From Streptomyces subrutilus (GTDB taxonomy: Bacteria > Actinomycetota > Actinomycetes > Streptomycetales > Streptomycetaceae), in the NCBI RefSeq assembly GCF_008704535.1, contig NZ_CP023701.1, positions 2,480,001 through 2,544,000 of the forward strand: 64,000 nucleotides of DNA, in the 5' to 3' direction. A model generated the notes under the pieces. That model ran no database searches and had not been told where the DNA came from. It saw only the letters and a list, made by a program, of their open reading frames with translations. The position numbers were made by a program, and so were the translations under genes. The stretch's first letter is position 1. Every line of letters starts with the position of its first letter. Below, one piece after another: positions 19,820 through 29,023 of this stretch.

Positions 19820-20503
19820 GTGCACTCCAGCCCCCCTTTCAATGCCCCCGCCGCGCGTCGCCTGCGCGCGGCCCTGGGCATGGCGCCCGGCCACGTCGCC
19901 TACGGCCTGCGCGCCCAGTACGGATTGCTCGTCGCGCCCGAGACCGTCATGGCGTGGGAACGTGGCGAGATTTCGCCCTCCTCGACCGAGCTGACGGCGC
20001 TCGCCGGTGTCCTGTGGTGTTCCCCGGGGGAGCTGCTCGCCGAGCCGGTCACCCTGCGGGAGCACCGGATCGCCCGGGGGCTGAGCCCGGAGGACCTGGC
20101 CCGGCGGGTCGGGGTGGAGCCGAACGCCTACCAGAAGATGGAGGACGCCGGCCGCTGGAAGGGCAACGAACGGCAGTCCGCGGCCCTGACCCTGGTGTTG
20201 GGGCTGTCGCTGGCCCAGTTCGTGGCGGCCACCGGCAAGGAGGAGGAACTCGCCGAGCTGCTGCGCAGCGCGGTCACCACGCGCTGGCAGGCCTACGGCA
20301 AGCCGCTGTCCAAGCTGCTGCCGATCCCGCGGCCGCACCTGGAGCGGGTGCTGGAGCGGCTGCACGGCGAGTACCAGTCGCGGATGGTGGCGACCCTGAG
20401 CTGGGGCGGCGGCGAGGGGTCGGCCGCGCGGGGCGACGCGGGCCGGGAGTTCCTCGCCGGAATCGTGGACCGCTTCTGGGCCCTGGCCGGCGGTGCGGCG
20501 TAG
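19820..20503 (+). CDS. Protein with two XRE-type helix-turn-helix domains
   Basis: GTG 19820 gives a 227-aa protein starting MHSSPPFNAPAARRLRAALG; the TACGGT box at seven bases supports this start over upstream GTG or TTG codons. Residues about 10-72 form a first HTH (GHVAYGLRAQYGLLVAPETVMAWERGEISPS), residues about 78-135 a second (LREHRIARGLSPEDLARRVGVEPNAYQKMED). The C-terminal third (TTRWQAYGKPLSKLLPIPRPHLERVLERLHGEYQSRM) is helical and conserved among Streptomyces relatives as I remember them. It is a DNA-binding regulator of unknown target, standing alone between merR-trx and the convergent pfkA. Confidence 0.8.
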   Translation: MHSSPPFNAPAARRLRAALGMAPGHVAYGLRAQYGLLVAPETVMAWERGEISPSSTELTALAGVLWCSPGELLAEPVTLREHRIARGLSPEDLARRVGVEPNAYQKMEDAGRWKGNERQSAALTLVLGLSLAQFVAATGKEEELAELLRSAVTTRWQAYGKPLSKLLPIPRPHLERVLERLHGEYQSRMVATLSWGGGEGSAARGDAGREFLAGIVDRFWALAGGAA

Positions 20504-20640
20504 GACACACCGGACGGGCCGGGGCCGGGCGCACGAGGGCCCCGCGCCGTCCCCGGGCGGGGCGGGAGCGGGGCCGTTCGACCGGCCAGGTGGGGCCGGA
20601 GGTCCCGGCCGGCCGGGGCTCGGGTCCCGGCGCCGGAGGG

Positions 20641-21666
20641 CTAGAAGACCGACTCGGCCTCGTACATCCGGTCCTCGGGGACGGTCTTGAGCTCGGTGAC
20701 CGCCTGGGCCAGCGGGGCCATCACGATCTCGGTGCCGCGCAGGGCGGTCATGTTGCCGAAGGCGCCGCGGTGGACGGCCTCGACGGCGTGCCAGCCGAAG
20801 CGGGTGGCGAGGACGCGGTCGTAGGCGGTGGGGGTGCCGCCGCGCTGGACGTGACCGAGGATGACCGGACGGGCCTCCTTGCCCAGGCGCCGCTCCAGCT
20901 CGACGGCGAGGCGGTTGCCGATGCCCGCGAAGCGCTCGTGGCCGTACTGGTCGATCGCGCCCTTCTCGTACGGCATGGAGCCCTCGGCCGGGTGCGCGCC
21001 CTCGGCGACGCAGACGACGGCGAACTTCTTGCCGCGGGCGAAGCGCTCCTCGACCATCTTCACCAGGGCGTCCACCTCGAAGGGGCGCTCCGGCAGGCAG
21101 ATCCCGTGGGCGCCGCCGGCCATGCCGGACTCCAGGGCGATCCAGCCCGCGTGGCGGCCCATGACCTCGACGACCATGACGCGCTGGTGGGACTCGGCGG
21201 TGGTCTTGAGGCGGTCGATGGCCTCGGTGGCGACCATGACGGCGGTGTCGAAGCCGAAGGTGCGGTCGGTGGAGGAGATGTCGTTGTCGATGGTCTTCGG
21301 CACGCCGACCACGGGCATCCCCGCGTCCGACAGCATGCGGGACGCGGTGAGCGTGCCTTCGCCGCCGATGGGAATGAGAGCGTCGATGCCGTAGCGCCGG
21401 GCCAGCTCCTGCGCGTTCTCCGCGGCCTCGTGGAGGCGGGCGCGCTCCATGCGGGCCGACCCGAGGATCGTGCCGCCGCGGGCCAGGATGCCACTGACGG
21501 CGTTGATGTCGAGCGAACGGAAATTGCCGTCGAGCAGACCCTTGAAACCGTCTTCGAACCCGATGACCTCGTCCCCGTGGCCGACCACGGCCCGGTGGAC
21601 GACCGAGCGGATGACAGCGTTGAGGCCCGGGCAGTCGCCGCCTGCGGTGAGAACTCCGATACGCAT
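20641..21666 (-). CDS. pfkA: 6-phosphofructokinase
   Basis: The 341-aa enzyme phosphorylates fructose-6-phosphate to fructose-1,6-bisphosphate in glycolysis. Motifs: GVLTAGGDCPGLNAVIR (ATP phosphate loop), GGEGTLTASR (the GGDG position), PKTIDNDIS with the catalytic Asp of TID, MGRHAGWIAL and HVQRGGTPTAYDR. Start ATG 21666 has GGAG about 11 bases upstream. Gly after GGE fits an ATP-using rather than pyrophosphate-using enzyme, as known for Streptomyces. It is divergent from pta. Confidence 0.95.
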   Translation of the reverse strand: MRIGVLTAGGDCPGLNAVIRSVVHRAVVGHGDEVIGFEDGFKGLLDGNFRSLDINAVSGILARGGTILGSARMERARLHEAAENAQELARRYGIDALIPIGGEGTLTASRMLSDAGMPVVGVPKTIDNDISSTDRTFGFDTAVMVATEAIDRLKTTAESHQRVMVVEVMGRHAGWIALESGMAGGAHGICLPERPFEVDALVKMVEERFARGKKFAVVCVAEGAHPAEGSMPYEKGAIDQYGHERFAGIGNRLAVELERRLGKEARPVILGHVQRGGTPTAYDRVLATRFGWHAVEAVHRGAFGNMTALRGTEIVMAPLAQAVTELKTVPEDRMYEAESVF

Positions 21667-21997
21667 CGTGCTGTGTCTCCTGCTCCTGGTCGTACCTGGC
21701 CGTGCGCGTGCGGGCGGACGGCCGTACAGATGAAGGGCGTATGGGTGAAGCGTGTCCGATTGTTCCATGCGCCGGGGGTGCGGTGCGCGGTGTGCCGCGC
21801 CGCGCGCAGGGCCTTTGGACCCCTCGGGAAGGGGCCTTGTTCCGGCGGGCGCCCTATCCATCCACAGAGGTATTGTCAAGGGGGCAAGACCGTATCAACC
21901 GGGTCAATCGCATCGTAGACCCGCCCCCGCCGCGGGGGGAGCGGAGCCCGCGGCCGCAGTCGGACAGACCAGCCACAGACAGGGACGGAGAGCACGC
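21667..21997. other. Divergent pfkA / pta intergenic region
   Basis: 331 bp without a gene. TTGTCA near 21875 is a -35-like box for pta but no well-spaced -10 is clear. GGGTC and GACCC around 21903-21922 make a weak inverted repeat in the presumed pta leader. I see no strong operator or RNA structure. Confidence 0.35.
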
Positions 21998-24091
21998 GTG
22001 ACGCGCAGCGTGTACGTGACCGGTATCGAGCGGGGGGACGGCCGGCAGGTCGTCGAGCTGGGGATCATGGAGCTGCTGACCCGGCAGACGGCCCGGGTCG
22101 GCGTGTACCGGCCCTTGCTCCACGACGGGCCCGACCGCCTCTTCGACCTGCTGAAGGCCCGGTACCGGATCGAGCAGGACGCCGCGACGGCCTACGGCAT
22201 GGAGTACGACGAGGCCTCCTCGATCCTGGCGGAGAAGGGTACCGACGAACTGGTCTCCCGGCTCGTCGACCGCTACCACCGGGTGGCGCGGGACTACGAG
22301 GTCATGCTGGTCCTCGGCACCGACTACGCCGACACCAACCTCCCCGACGAGCTGGCGCTCAACGCCCGGCTCGCCAACGAGCTGGGCGCGGTCGTCGTGC
22401 CCGTGGTGGGCGGGACCAAGCACCCGGCGGAGGCCGTGCGCGCCGAGGCACGCAACGCGTACCGCGCGTACGAGAGCCTGGGCTGCCACGTCGTCGCGAT
22501 GGTCGTCAACCGGGTCGCCGCCGAGGACCGCGACCTGATAGCCGAGCGGCTGGCCGCCCGTCTCCCGGTGCCCTGCTACGTGCTGCCGGACGACAAGTCG
22601 CTGTCCGCCCCGACCGTCGCCCAGATCACCAGGGCGCTCGGCGGCGAGGTGCTCCTGGGCGACGAGGCCGGGCTGGCCCGCGACGCGCTCGACTTCGTCT
22701 TCGGCGGCGCGATGCTGCCGAACTTCCTCGCCGCCCTGACCCCCGGCTGCCTGGTCGTCACCCCCGGGGACCGCTCCGACCTGGTCGTGGGCGCGCTGGC
22801 CGCGCACACCTCGGGCACCCCGCCGATCGCCGGCGTGCTGCTGACCCTGAACGAGCGGCCGACACGGGCGGTGCTGACGCTGGCCTCGAAGCTGGCGCCG
22901 GGCACGCCCGTGGTGTCGGTCGCCGGGAACAGCTTCCCGACCGCCGCCGAACTCTTCTCGCTGCAGAGCAGGTTGAACTCGGCCACCCCGCGCAAGCTGG
23001 AGACCGCCCTCGGCCTGTTCGAGCGGCACGTGGACACCGGCGAGCTGCGGGACCTGCTGTCGGTGGCCCGTTCGGAGCGGGTCACGCCGATGATGTTCGA
23101 GCACGAGCTGCTGGAGCGGGCCCGGGCCGAGCGCCGCCGGGTGGTGCTGCCCGAGGGCACCGAGGAGCGGGTGCTGCGCGCGGCCGACGTGGTGCTGCGG
23201 CGCGGGGTCTGCGACCTCACCCTGCTGGGCGAGGAGCCGGCGATCCTGAAGAAGGCCGCCGACCTCGGGCTCGACATCTCGGCGGCGCAGCTGATCGACC
23301 CGGCGACCTCCCCGCTGCGGGAACGCTTCGCCGAGTACTACGCCGCGGCCCGCGCCCACAAGGGCATGACCGTCGAGCTGGCGAACGACGTGGTCACCGA
23401 CGTGAACTACTTCGGCACCCTGATGGTGCAGGAGGGCCTGGCCGACGGCATGGTCTCGGGCTCGGTCCATTCCACGGCCGCGACGATCCGACCGGCCTTC
23501 GAGATCATCAAGACGAAGCCGGACGCGTCCATCGTCTCGTCGGTCTTCTTCATGTGCCTGGCCGACAAGGTCCTGGTCTACGGCGACTGCGCCGTCAACC
23601 CGGACCCCGACGCCGAGCAGCTCGCGGACATCGCCGTGCAGTCCGCCGCGACCGCCGCCGCCTTCGGCGTCGAACCGCGGATCGCGATGCTCTCGTACTC
23701 GACGGGCACCTCGGGCTCGGGCGCCGACGTGGACAAGGTCCGCAGGGCCACCGAGCTGGTCCGCGCGCAGCGCCCGGACCTGCTGATCGAGGGGCCGATC
23801 CAGTACGACGCGGCCGTGGAGCCCTCGGTCGCCGCGACCAAGCTGCCCGGGTCGGAGGTGGCCGGCCGCGCGAGCGTGCTGATCTTCCCCGACCTGAACA
23901 CGGGCAACAACACGTACAAGGCCGTGCAGCGCTCGGCGGGCGCCGTCGCGGTCGGCCCCGTGCTCCAGGGCCTGCGCAAGCCGGTCAACGACCTCTCGCG
24001 CGGCGCGTTGGTCCAGGACATCGTCACCACCGTGGCCATCACCGCGATCCAGGCCCAGGGCGGCCCGCGGCCGGCCGACGCCACCGCCTGA
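21998..24091 (+). CDS. pta: Phosphate acetyltransferase, long form with N-terminal DRTGG-type region
   Basis: GTG 21998 has GGAG seven bases upstream; 697 aa. The N-terminal half is a P-loop-like dethiobiotin-synthase-type domain (VYVTGIE, MLVLGTDYAD, VVPVVGGTKHPAE) and a DRTGG domain (GDRSDLVVGAL). The C-terminal half (about 370-690) is the catalytic domain with MMFEHELLERA, VVLPEGTEERVL, GMVSGSVHSTAATIRPAFEIIK and FPDLNTGNNTYKAVQRS. It converts acetyl-CoA and phosphate to acetyl-phosphate. ackA follows after 108 bp, so the pair forms the usual acetate overflow and assimilation module. Confidence 0.96.
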   Translation: MTRSVYVTGIERGDGRQVVELGIMELLTRQTARVGVYRPLLHDGPDRLFDLLKARYRIEQDAATAYGMEYDEASSILAEKGTDELVSRLVDRYHRVARDYEVMLVLGTDYADTNLPDELALNARLANELGAVVVPVVGGTKHPAEAVRAEARNAYRAYESLGCHVVAMVVNRVAAEDRDLIAERLAARLPVPCYVLPDDKSLSAPTVAQITRALGGEVLLGDEAGLARDALDFVFGGAMLPNFLAALTPGCLVVTPGDRSDLVVGALAAHTSGTPPIAGVLLTLNERPTRAVLTLASKLAPGTPVVSVAGNSFPTAAELFSLQSRLNSATPRKLETALGLFERHVDTGELRDLLSVARSERVTPMMFEHELLERARAERRRVVLPEGTEERVLRAADVVLRRGVCDLTLLGEEPAILKKAADLGLDISAAQLIDPATSPLRERFAEYYAAARAHKGMTVELANDVVTDVNYFGTLMVQEGLADGMVSGSVHSTAATIRPAFEIIKTKPDASIVSSVFFMCLADKVLVYGDCAVNPDPDAEQLADIAVQSAATAAAFGVEPRIAMLSYSTGTSGSGADVDKVRRATELVRAQRPDLLIEGPIQYDAAVEPSVAATKLPGSEVAGRASVLIFPDLNTGNNTYKAVQRSAGAVAVGPVLQGLRKPVNDLSRGALVQDIVTTVAITAIQAQGGPRPADATA

Positions 24092-24199
24092 GCACCACCC
24101 GCCCGCTCCGAGCTCCCGTTCCCGCCCCGCCGCCCCCGCCGCACCCGCCGCACCACCGTCCCACCGTCCCACCGTCCGCGACAAGGAAAGACCTCCACC

Positions 24200-25414
24200 G
24201 TGACCGCATCGCGCGTACTCGTCCTCAACTCCGGCTCCTCGTCGGTCAAGTACCAGCTCCTCGACATGGCGGACCGGTCCCGTCTCGCCGCGGGCCTGGT
24301 GGAGCGGATCGGCGAGGTCACCTCCCGCCTCGTCCACGAGCCGCTGGCCGGTCCCGGCGCCGCGGGCGGCCGGCGCGAGCAGGAGGGGCCGATCGCCGAC
24401 CACGCGGCCGCCCTGCGGGCCGTGGCGGCGGAGCTGGCCGCGGACGGGATGGGCCTGGACTCGCCCGAACTGGCCGCCGTGGGGCACCGGGTGGTGCACG
24501 GCGGCACGAAGTTCACGCAGCCGGTCGTCGTCGACGACGCGGTGCTGGCGGAGATCCGCAGCCTGATCCCGCTGGCCCCGCTGCACAATCCGGCGAACGT
24601 GACGGGCATCGAGGTGGCGCGGGAGCTGCGCGCGGACCTGCCGCAGGTGGCGGTCTTCGACACCGCCTTCCACGCGACGATGCCGGAGTACGCGGCCCGG
24701 TACGCCATCGACGCGGCGACGGCCGAGAAGTACTCCGTCCGGCGGTACGGCTTCCACGGCACCTCGCACGCCTACGTCTCCCGGGCCACGGCGGCGCTGC
24801 TCGGCAGGGCGCCGGAGGAGGTCAACGTGATCGTCCTGCACCTGGGCAACGGCGCCTCGGCGTCGGCCGTGCGCGGCGGGGTCTGCGTGGACACCTCGAT
24901 GGGGCTGACGCCACTGGAGGGGCTGGTGATGGGGACGCGCTCGGGCGACCTGGATCCGGCGGTCGTCTTCCACCTGGCGCGGGTGGGCGGCCTCTCGGTG
25001 GATGAGATCGATTCGCTCCTGAACAAGAAGAGCGGTCTGCTGGGCATGTGCGGGGACAACGACATGCGCGAGGTGCTCCGGCGGGCGGGCGAGGGCGACG
25101 AGGCGGCGGCGATCGCCTTCGCGGCGTACGTGCACCGGCTGAAGAAGTACATCGGCGCCTATTCGGCCGTCCTCGGGCGGGTGGACGCGGTGGTGTTCAC
25201 GGCCGGGGTGGGCGAGAACGCCCACCAGGTCCGCGAGGCTGCGGTGGACGGCCTGGCCGAGCTGGGGCTCGCGCTGGACCCGGCGGCCAACGCGGTGCGC
25301 TCCGCGGAGCCGCGGCTGATCTCGGCGGAGTACGCCCGGGTGGCCGTGGCCGTGGTCCCGACGGACGAGGAACTGGAGATCGCCACCCAGGCGTACGCAC
25401 TGGTTACCGAGTAG
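24200..25414 (+). CDS. ackA: Acetate kinase
   Basis: GTG 24200 follows AAGGAAAG; 404 aa, family-typical. ASKHA-fold markers are VLVLNSGSSSVKYQ at the N-terminus, GHRVVHGG, AVFDTAFHATMPEYA, RRYGFHGTSHAYV, LHLGNGASASAV, GLTPLEGLVMGTRSGDLDP and VFTAGVGENAHQVRE. It turns acetyl-phosphate and ADP into acetate and ATP, the second step after Pta. Confidence 0.97.
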   Translation: MTASRVLVLNSGSSSVKYQLLDMADRSRLAAGLVERIGEVTSRLVHEPLAGPGAAGGRREQEGPIADHAAALRAVAAELAADGMGLDSPELAAVGHRVVHGGTKFTQPVVVDDAVLAEIRSLIPLAPLHNPANVTGIEVARELRADLPQVAVFDTAFHATMPEYAARYAIDAATAEKYSVRRYGFHGTSHAYVSRATAALLGRAPEEVNVIVLHLGNGASASAVRGGVCVDTSMGLTPLEGLVMGTRSGDLDPAVVFHLARVGGLSVDEIDSLLNKKSGLLGMCGDNDMREVLRRAGEGDEAAAIAFAAYVHRLKKYIGAYSAVLGRVDAVVFTAGVGENAHQVREAAVDGLAELGLALDPAANAVRSAEPRLISAEYARVAVAVVPTDEELEIATQAYALVTE

Positions 25415-25434
25415 TCACTTGGACTTTCCACCAG

Positions 25435-25476
25435 ACGGAATATTCCGCTACGAAACAAACCGATAGGATCCGCTCC
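25435..25476 (+). promoter_or_regulatory. pyk promoter with a 12-bp palindrome
   Basis: CGGAATATTCCG (25435-25446) is a perfect palindrome. TAGGAT (25464-25469) stands seven bases before ATG 25477, the spacing of a leaderless -10 box. The palindrome then covers the -35 position, where a repressor would block RNA polymerase. TAGGAT could also be read as a weak Shine-Dalgarno site. Confidence 0.5.
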
Positions 25477-26907
25477 ATGCGCCGTTCCAAAATCGTCTGC
25501 ACGCTGGGCCCCGCCGTCGACTCGTATGAGCAGCTGAAAGCGCTCATCGAGGCAGGTATGAACGTGGCCCGATTCAACTTCAGCCACGGCTCCCAGGCAG
25601 AGCACCAGGAGCGGTACGACCGCGTCCGGCAGGTGTCCGAGGACACCGGCCGCGCCGTCGGCGTCCTGGCCGACCTCCAGGGCCCGAAGATCCGTCTGGA
25701 GACCTTCGCCGAGGGCCCCGTCGAGCTGGTGCGCGGTGACGAGTTCACCATCACCACCGAGGACGTCCCGGGCGACAAGTCCATCTGCGGCACCACCTAC
25801 AAGGGGCTGCCGGGCGACGTCTCCAAGGGCGACCAGGTCCTGATCAACGACGGCAACGTCGAGCTGCGGGTCGTCGAGATCGAGGGCCCGCGGGTGCGGA
25901 CCATCGTCATCGAGGGCGGTGTCATCTCGGACCACAAGGGCATCAACCTCCCGGGTGCGGCCGTCAACGTCCCCGCCCTGTCGGAGAAGGACGTCGACGA
26001 CCTCCGCTTCGCCCTGCGGATGGGCTGCGACATGGTCGCCCTCTCCTTCGTCCGCGACGCCAACGACGTCAAGGACGTCCACAAGGTCATGGACGAGGAG
26101 GGCCGCCGGGTCCCCGTCATCGCCAAGGTGGAGAAGCCGCAGGCCGTGGCCAACATGGAGGCCGTCGTCGACGCCTTCGACGCGGTCATGGTGGCCCGTG
26201 GCGACCTCGCCGTCGAGTACCCGCTCGAAAAGGTCCCGATGGTCCAGAAGCGGCTCATCGAGATGTGCCGCCGCAACGCCAAGCCGGTGATCGTCGCGAC
26301 CCAGATGATGGAGTCGATGATCACCAACTCGCGCCCGACGCGCGCGGAGGCCTCCGACGTGGCCAACGCGATCCTCGACGGTGCGGACGCGGTCATGCTG
26401 TCGGCCGAGTCCTCGGTCGGCGCCTACCCGATCGAGACCGTCAAGACGATGTCGAAGATCGTCACGGCGGCCGAGGAGGAGCTCCTCTCCAAGGGCCTCC
26501 AGCCGCTCGTCCCGGGCAAGAAGCCGCGCACCCAGGGCGGCGCCGTCGCCCGCGCCGCCTGCGAGATCGCCGACTTCCTCGGCGCCACCGCGCTGGTCGC
26601 CTTCACCCAGTCCGGGGACACCGCCCGCCGGCTCTCGCGCTACCGCGCGAGCCAGCCGATCCTCGCCTTCACCACCGACCCGGGCACCCGCAACCAGCTC
26701 ACCCTGAGCTGGGGCGTCGAGTCGTACGTGGTCCCCCACGTGGACAACACCGACGCCATGGTCGACCTGGTGGACGCGGAGCTCCTCAAGCTCGGCCGCT
26801 ACGGCCAGGGCGACACCATGATCATCACGGCCGGCTCGCCCCCCGGCGTCCCGGGCACCACCAACATGGTCCGGGTCCACCACCTGGGCGGCGACGCGCG
26901 CGCCTGA
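25477..26907 (+). CDS. pyk: Pyruvate kinase
   Basis: The 476-aa enzyme converts phosphoenolpyruvate and ADP to pyruvate and ATP. Signature parts are RRSKIVCTLGPAVDS, GMNVARFNFSHGS, LADLQGPKIRLE, LSEKDVDDLRFAL, the active-site lysine block PVIAKVEKPQAV with MVARGDLAVEYP, and VIVATQMMESMITNSRPTRAEASDVANAILDGADAVMLS. It has its own promoter after ackA and a strong terminator behind it. pfkA, pta, ackA and pyk in one stretch group glycolysis with acetate metabolism. Confidence 0.97.
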   Translation: MRRSKIVCTLGPAVDSYEQLKALIEAGMNVARFNFSHGSQAEHQERYDRVRQVSEDTGRAVGVLADLQGPKIRLETFAEGPVELVRGDEFTITTEDVPGDKSICGTTYKGLPGDVSKGDQVLINDGNVELRVVEIEGPRVRTIVIEGGVISDHKGINLPGAAVNVPALSEKDVDDLRFALRMGCDMVALSFVRDANDVKDVHKVMDEEGRRVPVIAKVEKPQAVANMEAVVDAFDAVMVARGDLAVEYPLEKVPMVQKRLIEMCRRNAKPVIVATQMMESMITNSRPTRAEASDVANAILDGADAVMLSAESSVGAYPIETVKTMSKIVTAAEEELLSKGLQPLVPGKKPRTQGGAVARAACEIADFLGATALVAFTQSGDTARRLSRYRASQPILAFTTDPGTRNQLTLSWGVESYVVPHVDNTDAMVDLVDAELLKLGRYGQGDTMIITAGSPPGVPGTTNMVRVHHLGGDARA

Positions 26908-26924
26908 TCCGCGCCGCACGCAGC

Positions 26925-26974
26925 GCACGACCGCACGACCTGCACGACCCGCACGACCCGCACGACCTGCACGA
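26925..26974. repeat. Six short tandem repeats (GCACGA-based)
   Basis: GCACGA recurs at 26925, 26933, 26942, 26951, 26960 and 26969, mostly as a 9-bp unit GCACGACCY. It lies between the pyk stop and its terminator. The units are too short and too closely packed for a CRISPR array. Confidence 0.7.
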
Positions 26975-26990
26975 CTCTGCCGCACAGAGA

Positions 26991-27031
26991 CCGAGGGCGG
27001 CGCCCCGATCCACTCGGGGTGCCGCCCTCGG
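26991..27031. terminator. Bidirectional terminator pyk / surface-protein operon
   Basis: An 18-bp stem starting CCGAGGGCGGCGCCCC (26991-27008) pairs with 27014-27031, with one mismatch and a five-base loop TCCAC. It serves pyk and the convergent operon ending at 27086. Confidence 0.85.
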
Positions 27032-27085
27032 TGCGTGCCGTGCCGTGCCGTAGCGTGCCGGGCCGGTGCGGCGCGGAGGCCGTCG

Positions 27086-28414
27086 CTACTCCGGCGGCCC
27101 GATGTAGTTCTTGAGGCCCGGGACGGTGAGCGTGCCGCCGAACTGGCCGGCCTGGACGACCTTGACGCTCGTGAAGAACGCGAAGGGGACGTTCAGCGGC
27201 GGCGGGCTGTTCGGGGTGAACTCGATCGGGATCAGCCCGAACAGGTTGCCCTTGAGGCTCTCGGTGTACATCGTCACCGTGCCGCCGCGGATCTTGGACG
27301 TGGAGCCGGGACGGGACTTCAGGTGGGCGACGTTCCCCTCCTTGCCGACCGTCTGGTACAGGTCCTTGATGTCCAGCGAGTCGGCGGTGAACTTGAGGAC
27401 CTTCTTGGTCTTCCCGCCCGCCGTCTTCACCTCCACGATGCCGTGGTAGTCCAGGCCGTAGAGGGTCAGCAGCGAACTGTCCAGGTACCAGGGCTGGTCC
27501 GGCAGGAGCGGGATGCCCTGCTCCAGGTCGGCGTCGGCCAGGGCCTTGGCGTCGTAGGTCGGACAGGGGAAGGGTTCCTTCCCGTCCGCGTCCTTCGTCG
27601 CCTCCGGGTCGGCGGTGGCCTCGTCGTCGCCCTCGTCCTCGTCCCCGGCCGCCGGGTCGGCCTTCGGGTCGGTCTTCGGATTCTCCTCGCCCTTGGCGCC
27701 CGTCTCGTCCTTCGGGTTCTTCTCGGTGTCCTTGACCTCGTCGGACAGCTCCTCGACCTCGGCTCCGGCCCGCTTGGCAGCGTCGCGGATCGCGTCCGCC
27801 GCCGGGTCCGGGGTCTTCGAGGTGCTCGGCGTGGGGGTCGGGGCGGGCGTCCGGTCCGCCTTCTCCCGGGCCTCCCGCAGCGGCCTGCCGAGCTCGTCGA
27901 AGAACGCGCCGATCTTGTCGCCGACGCCCAACGGGTCCAGCGGGTCGGCCGGTTTGGTCGGCTTGGCCGTCGAGGGGGCGGCCGCCGGTTTCGTCTTCCC
28001 GTTCCCGGCCGGGGCGGACGTGTCCGCCGCGGGCGAGGGGCTGGTGCCCGCCCCGGGCTTGGCCTTGGGCTGCACGGACGTGGACGCGGAGGGCGAGGGG
28101 CTCGCGCTCGGCGAGGTGCTGGGCGACGGCGTCTTCGAGGGGGACGGCGACGGGGACTGCGCCGGCTCGTCGGACCGCGTCACGCACGGACCGGGAGCGA
28201 AGGGGATCTCCTTGTCGTCGGCCGCCGCCAGCTTCGGCGCCATGCCCATCCCGACGAACACGGCGGTCGGCATGGCCGCCAGCGCCATCGTCTTGCCGAC
28301 GGGTATCTGCAACTTGTTCAGCAGCGACTTCCTGGGCGCCGCGTGCCGCGGACCCTTGCTCTCACGGGACTCTGCGCTGGGGGCCGCGCCCCGCTGCGTC
28401 TCGTCACCCCGCAC
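27086..28414 (-). CDS. Membrane-anchored or exported Pro/Ser/Thr-rich protein, third gene of the DUF6230 module
   Basis: GTG 28414 is chosen because GGGAGGA stands four bases upstream; ATG 28429 has no such site. The start overlaps the end of the DUF6114 gene. The 442-aa product has a basic N-terminus (RKSLLNKLQIPVGK), one hydrophobic segment (about 43-65, MALAAMPTAVFVGMGMAP) that may be a signal or anchor, then a SPSPSPSKTPS-type linker, an acidic stretch rich in Asp/Glu (about 190-265) and a C-terminal folded domain (about 270-442) starting PCPTYDAKALADADL. By eye the last domain shares a pattern of an ADxLD motif and Gly/Pro-rich beta strands with DUF6230. Function unknown. The linker suggests the last domain is displayed at the cell surface. 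Confidence 0.65.
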   Translation of the reverse strand: MRGDETQRGAAPSAESRESKGPRHAAPRKSLLNKLQIPVGKTMALAAMPTAVFVGMGMAPKLAAADDKEIPFAPGPCVTRSDEPAQSPSPSPSKTPSPSTSPSASPSPSASTSVQPKAKPGAGTSPSPAADTSAPAGNGKTKPAAAPSTAKPTKPADPLDPLGVGDKIGAFFDELGRPLREAREKADRTPAPTPTPSTSKTPDPAADAIRDAAKRAGAEVEELSDEVKDTEKNPKDETGAKGEENPKTDPKADPAAGDEDEGDDEATADPEATKDADGKEPFPCPTYDAKALADADLEQGIPLLPDQPWYLDSSLLTLYGLDYHGIVEVKTAGGKTKKVLKFTADSLDIKDLYQTVGKEGNVAHLKSRPGSTSKIRGGTVTMYTESLKGNLFGLIPIEFTPNSPPPLNVPFAFFTSVKVVQAGQFGGTLTVPGLKNYIGPPE

Positions 28415-28970
28415 TGTTCCTCCCGCCATCGGCGTGGGCAGTCGTCTCGCTCGCGTGTGCCGTTTCCGTCTCACGGGGACCCGGGATGCCCTGGGGGCCC
28501 GCCGGCGCTTCCGTCTTCCCCGCGTACGCGGGATACCCGTCCGCCGGGGCTTCCGCGGCCGGCTGCCCGGGCACCCAGGCCAGCGCGAGGGCGCCGCCGA
28601 TGAGCGAGAGGGTGAAGCCGATGAAGAAGCCGCCGAGGTTGGAGACCGGGAGGGACACCAGGGCCAGCAGGATCGCGGCGACTCCCGCGAAGACCCGGAT
28701 GGCCTGCTGGAACCAGAGGGCCAGGCCCAGCGTGATCAGCAGGACACCGATGATCAGTGCGCCCGCGCCGCCGGTGGTGGCCATGGCGAGGCTGATGTTT
28801 CCCAGGCGCAGGTCCGCGTACGGGAAGTACGCGATCGGGAAGCCGCCGAGGAGCGTGAACAGCCCGGCCCAGAAAGGACGGCGACCGCTCCAGGCGTGGA
28901 AGTGGTAGTACACCACGGTCAGCCAGGCGTCGTCTTCGGCGCGAACGTAAACCGGGGCCTGGGGGTTCAT
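28404..28970 (-). CDS. DUF6114 family integral membrane protein
   Basis: ATG 28970 (MNPQAPVYVRAEDDAW) has GGGAG nine bases upstream; 188 aa. After a polar N-terminus (HAWSGRRPFW) there are about four hydrophobic helices: FWAGLFTLLGGFPIAYF, AGALIIGVLLITLGLALWF, FAGVAAILLALVSLP and GFFIGFTLSLIGGALALAW. A Pro/Ala/Glu-rich cytoplasmic or external tail ends the protein. It lies between the DUF6230 gene (114 bp upstream) and the anchored protein gene (overlapping), an arrangement I recall from other streptomycetes. No enzymatic motif is visible. It could be a membrane partner that holds or exports the other two proteins. Confidence 0.8.
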   Translation of the reverse strand: MNPQAPVYVRAEDDAWLTVVYYHFHAWSGRRPFWAGLFTLLGGFPIAYFPYADLRLGNISLAMATTGGAGALIIGVLLITLGLALWFQQAIRVFAGVAAILLALVSLPVSNLGGFFIGFTLSLIGGALALAWVPGQPAAEAPADGYPAYAGKTEAPAGPQGIPGPRETETAHASETTAHADGGRNSAG

Positions 28971-29023
28971 GGACAACAGCTCCCTGGAAACGGTGGTACT
29001 GGAGAACTCTGTGGAGCCCGGGA

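Noticed and set aside
26925-26974. CRISPR-like array
   Set aside because: Units are 8-9 bp with no spacers and no cas genes; simple tandem repeats.
28404-28429. ATG 28429 as start of the anchored protein
   Set aside because: No ribosome site before it, while GGGAGGA serves GTG 28414; the choice changes only five residues.
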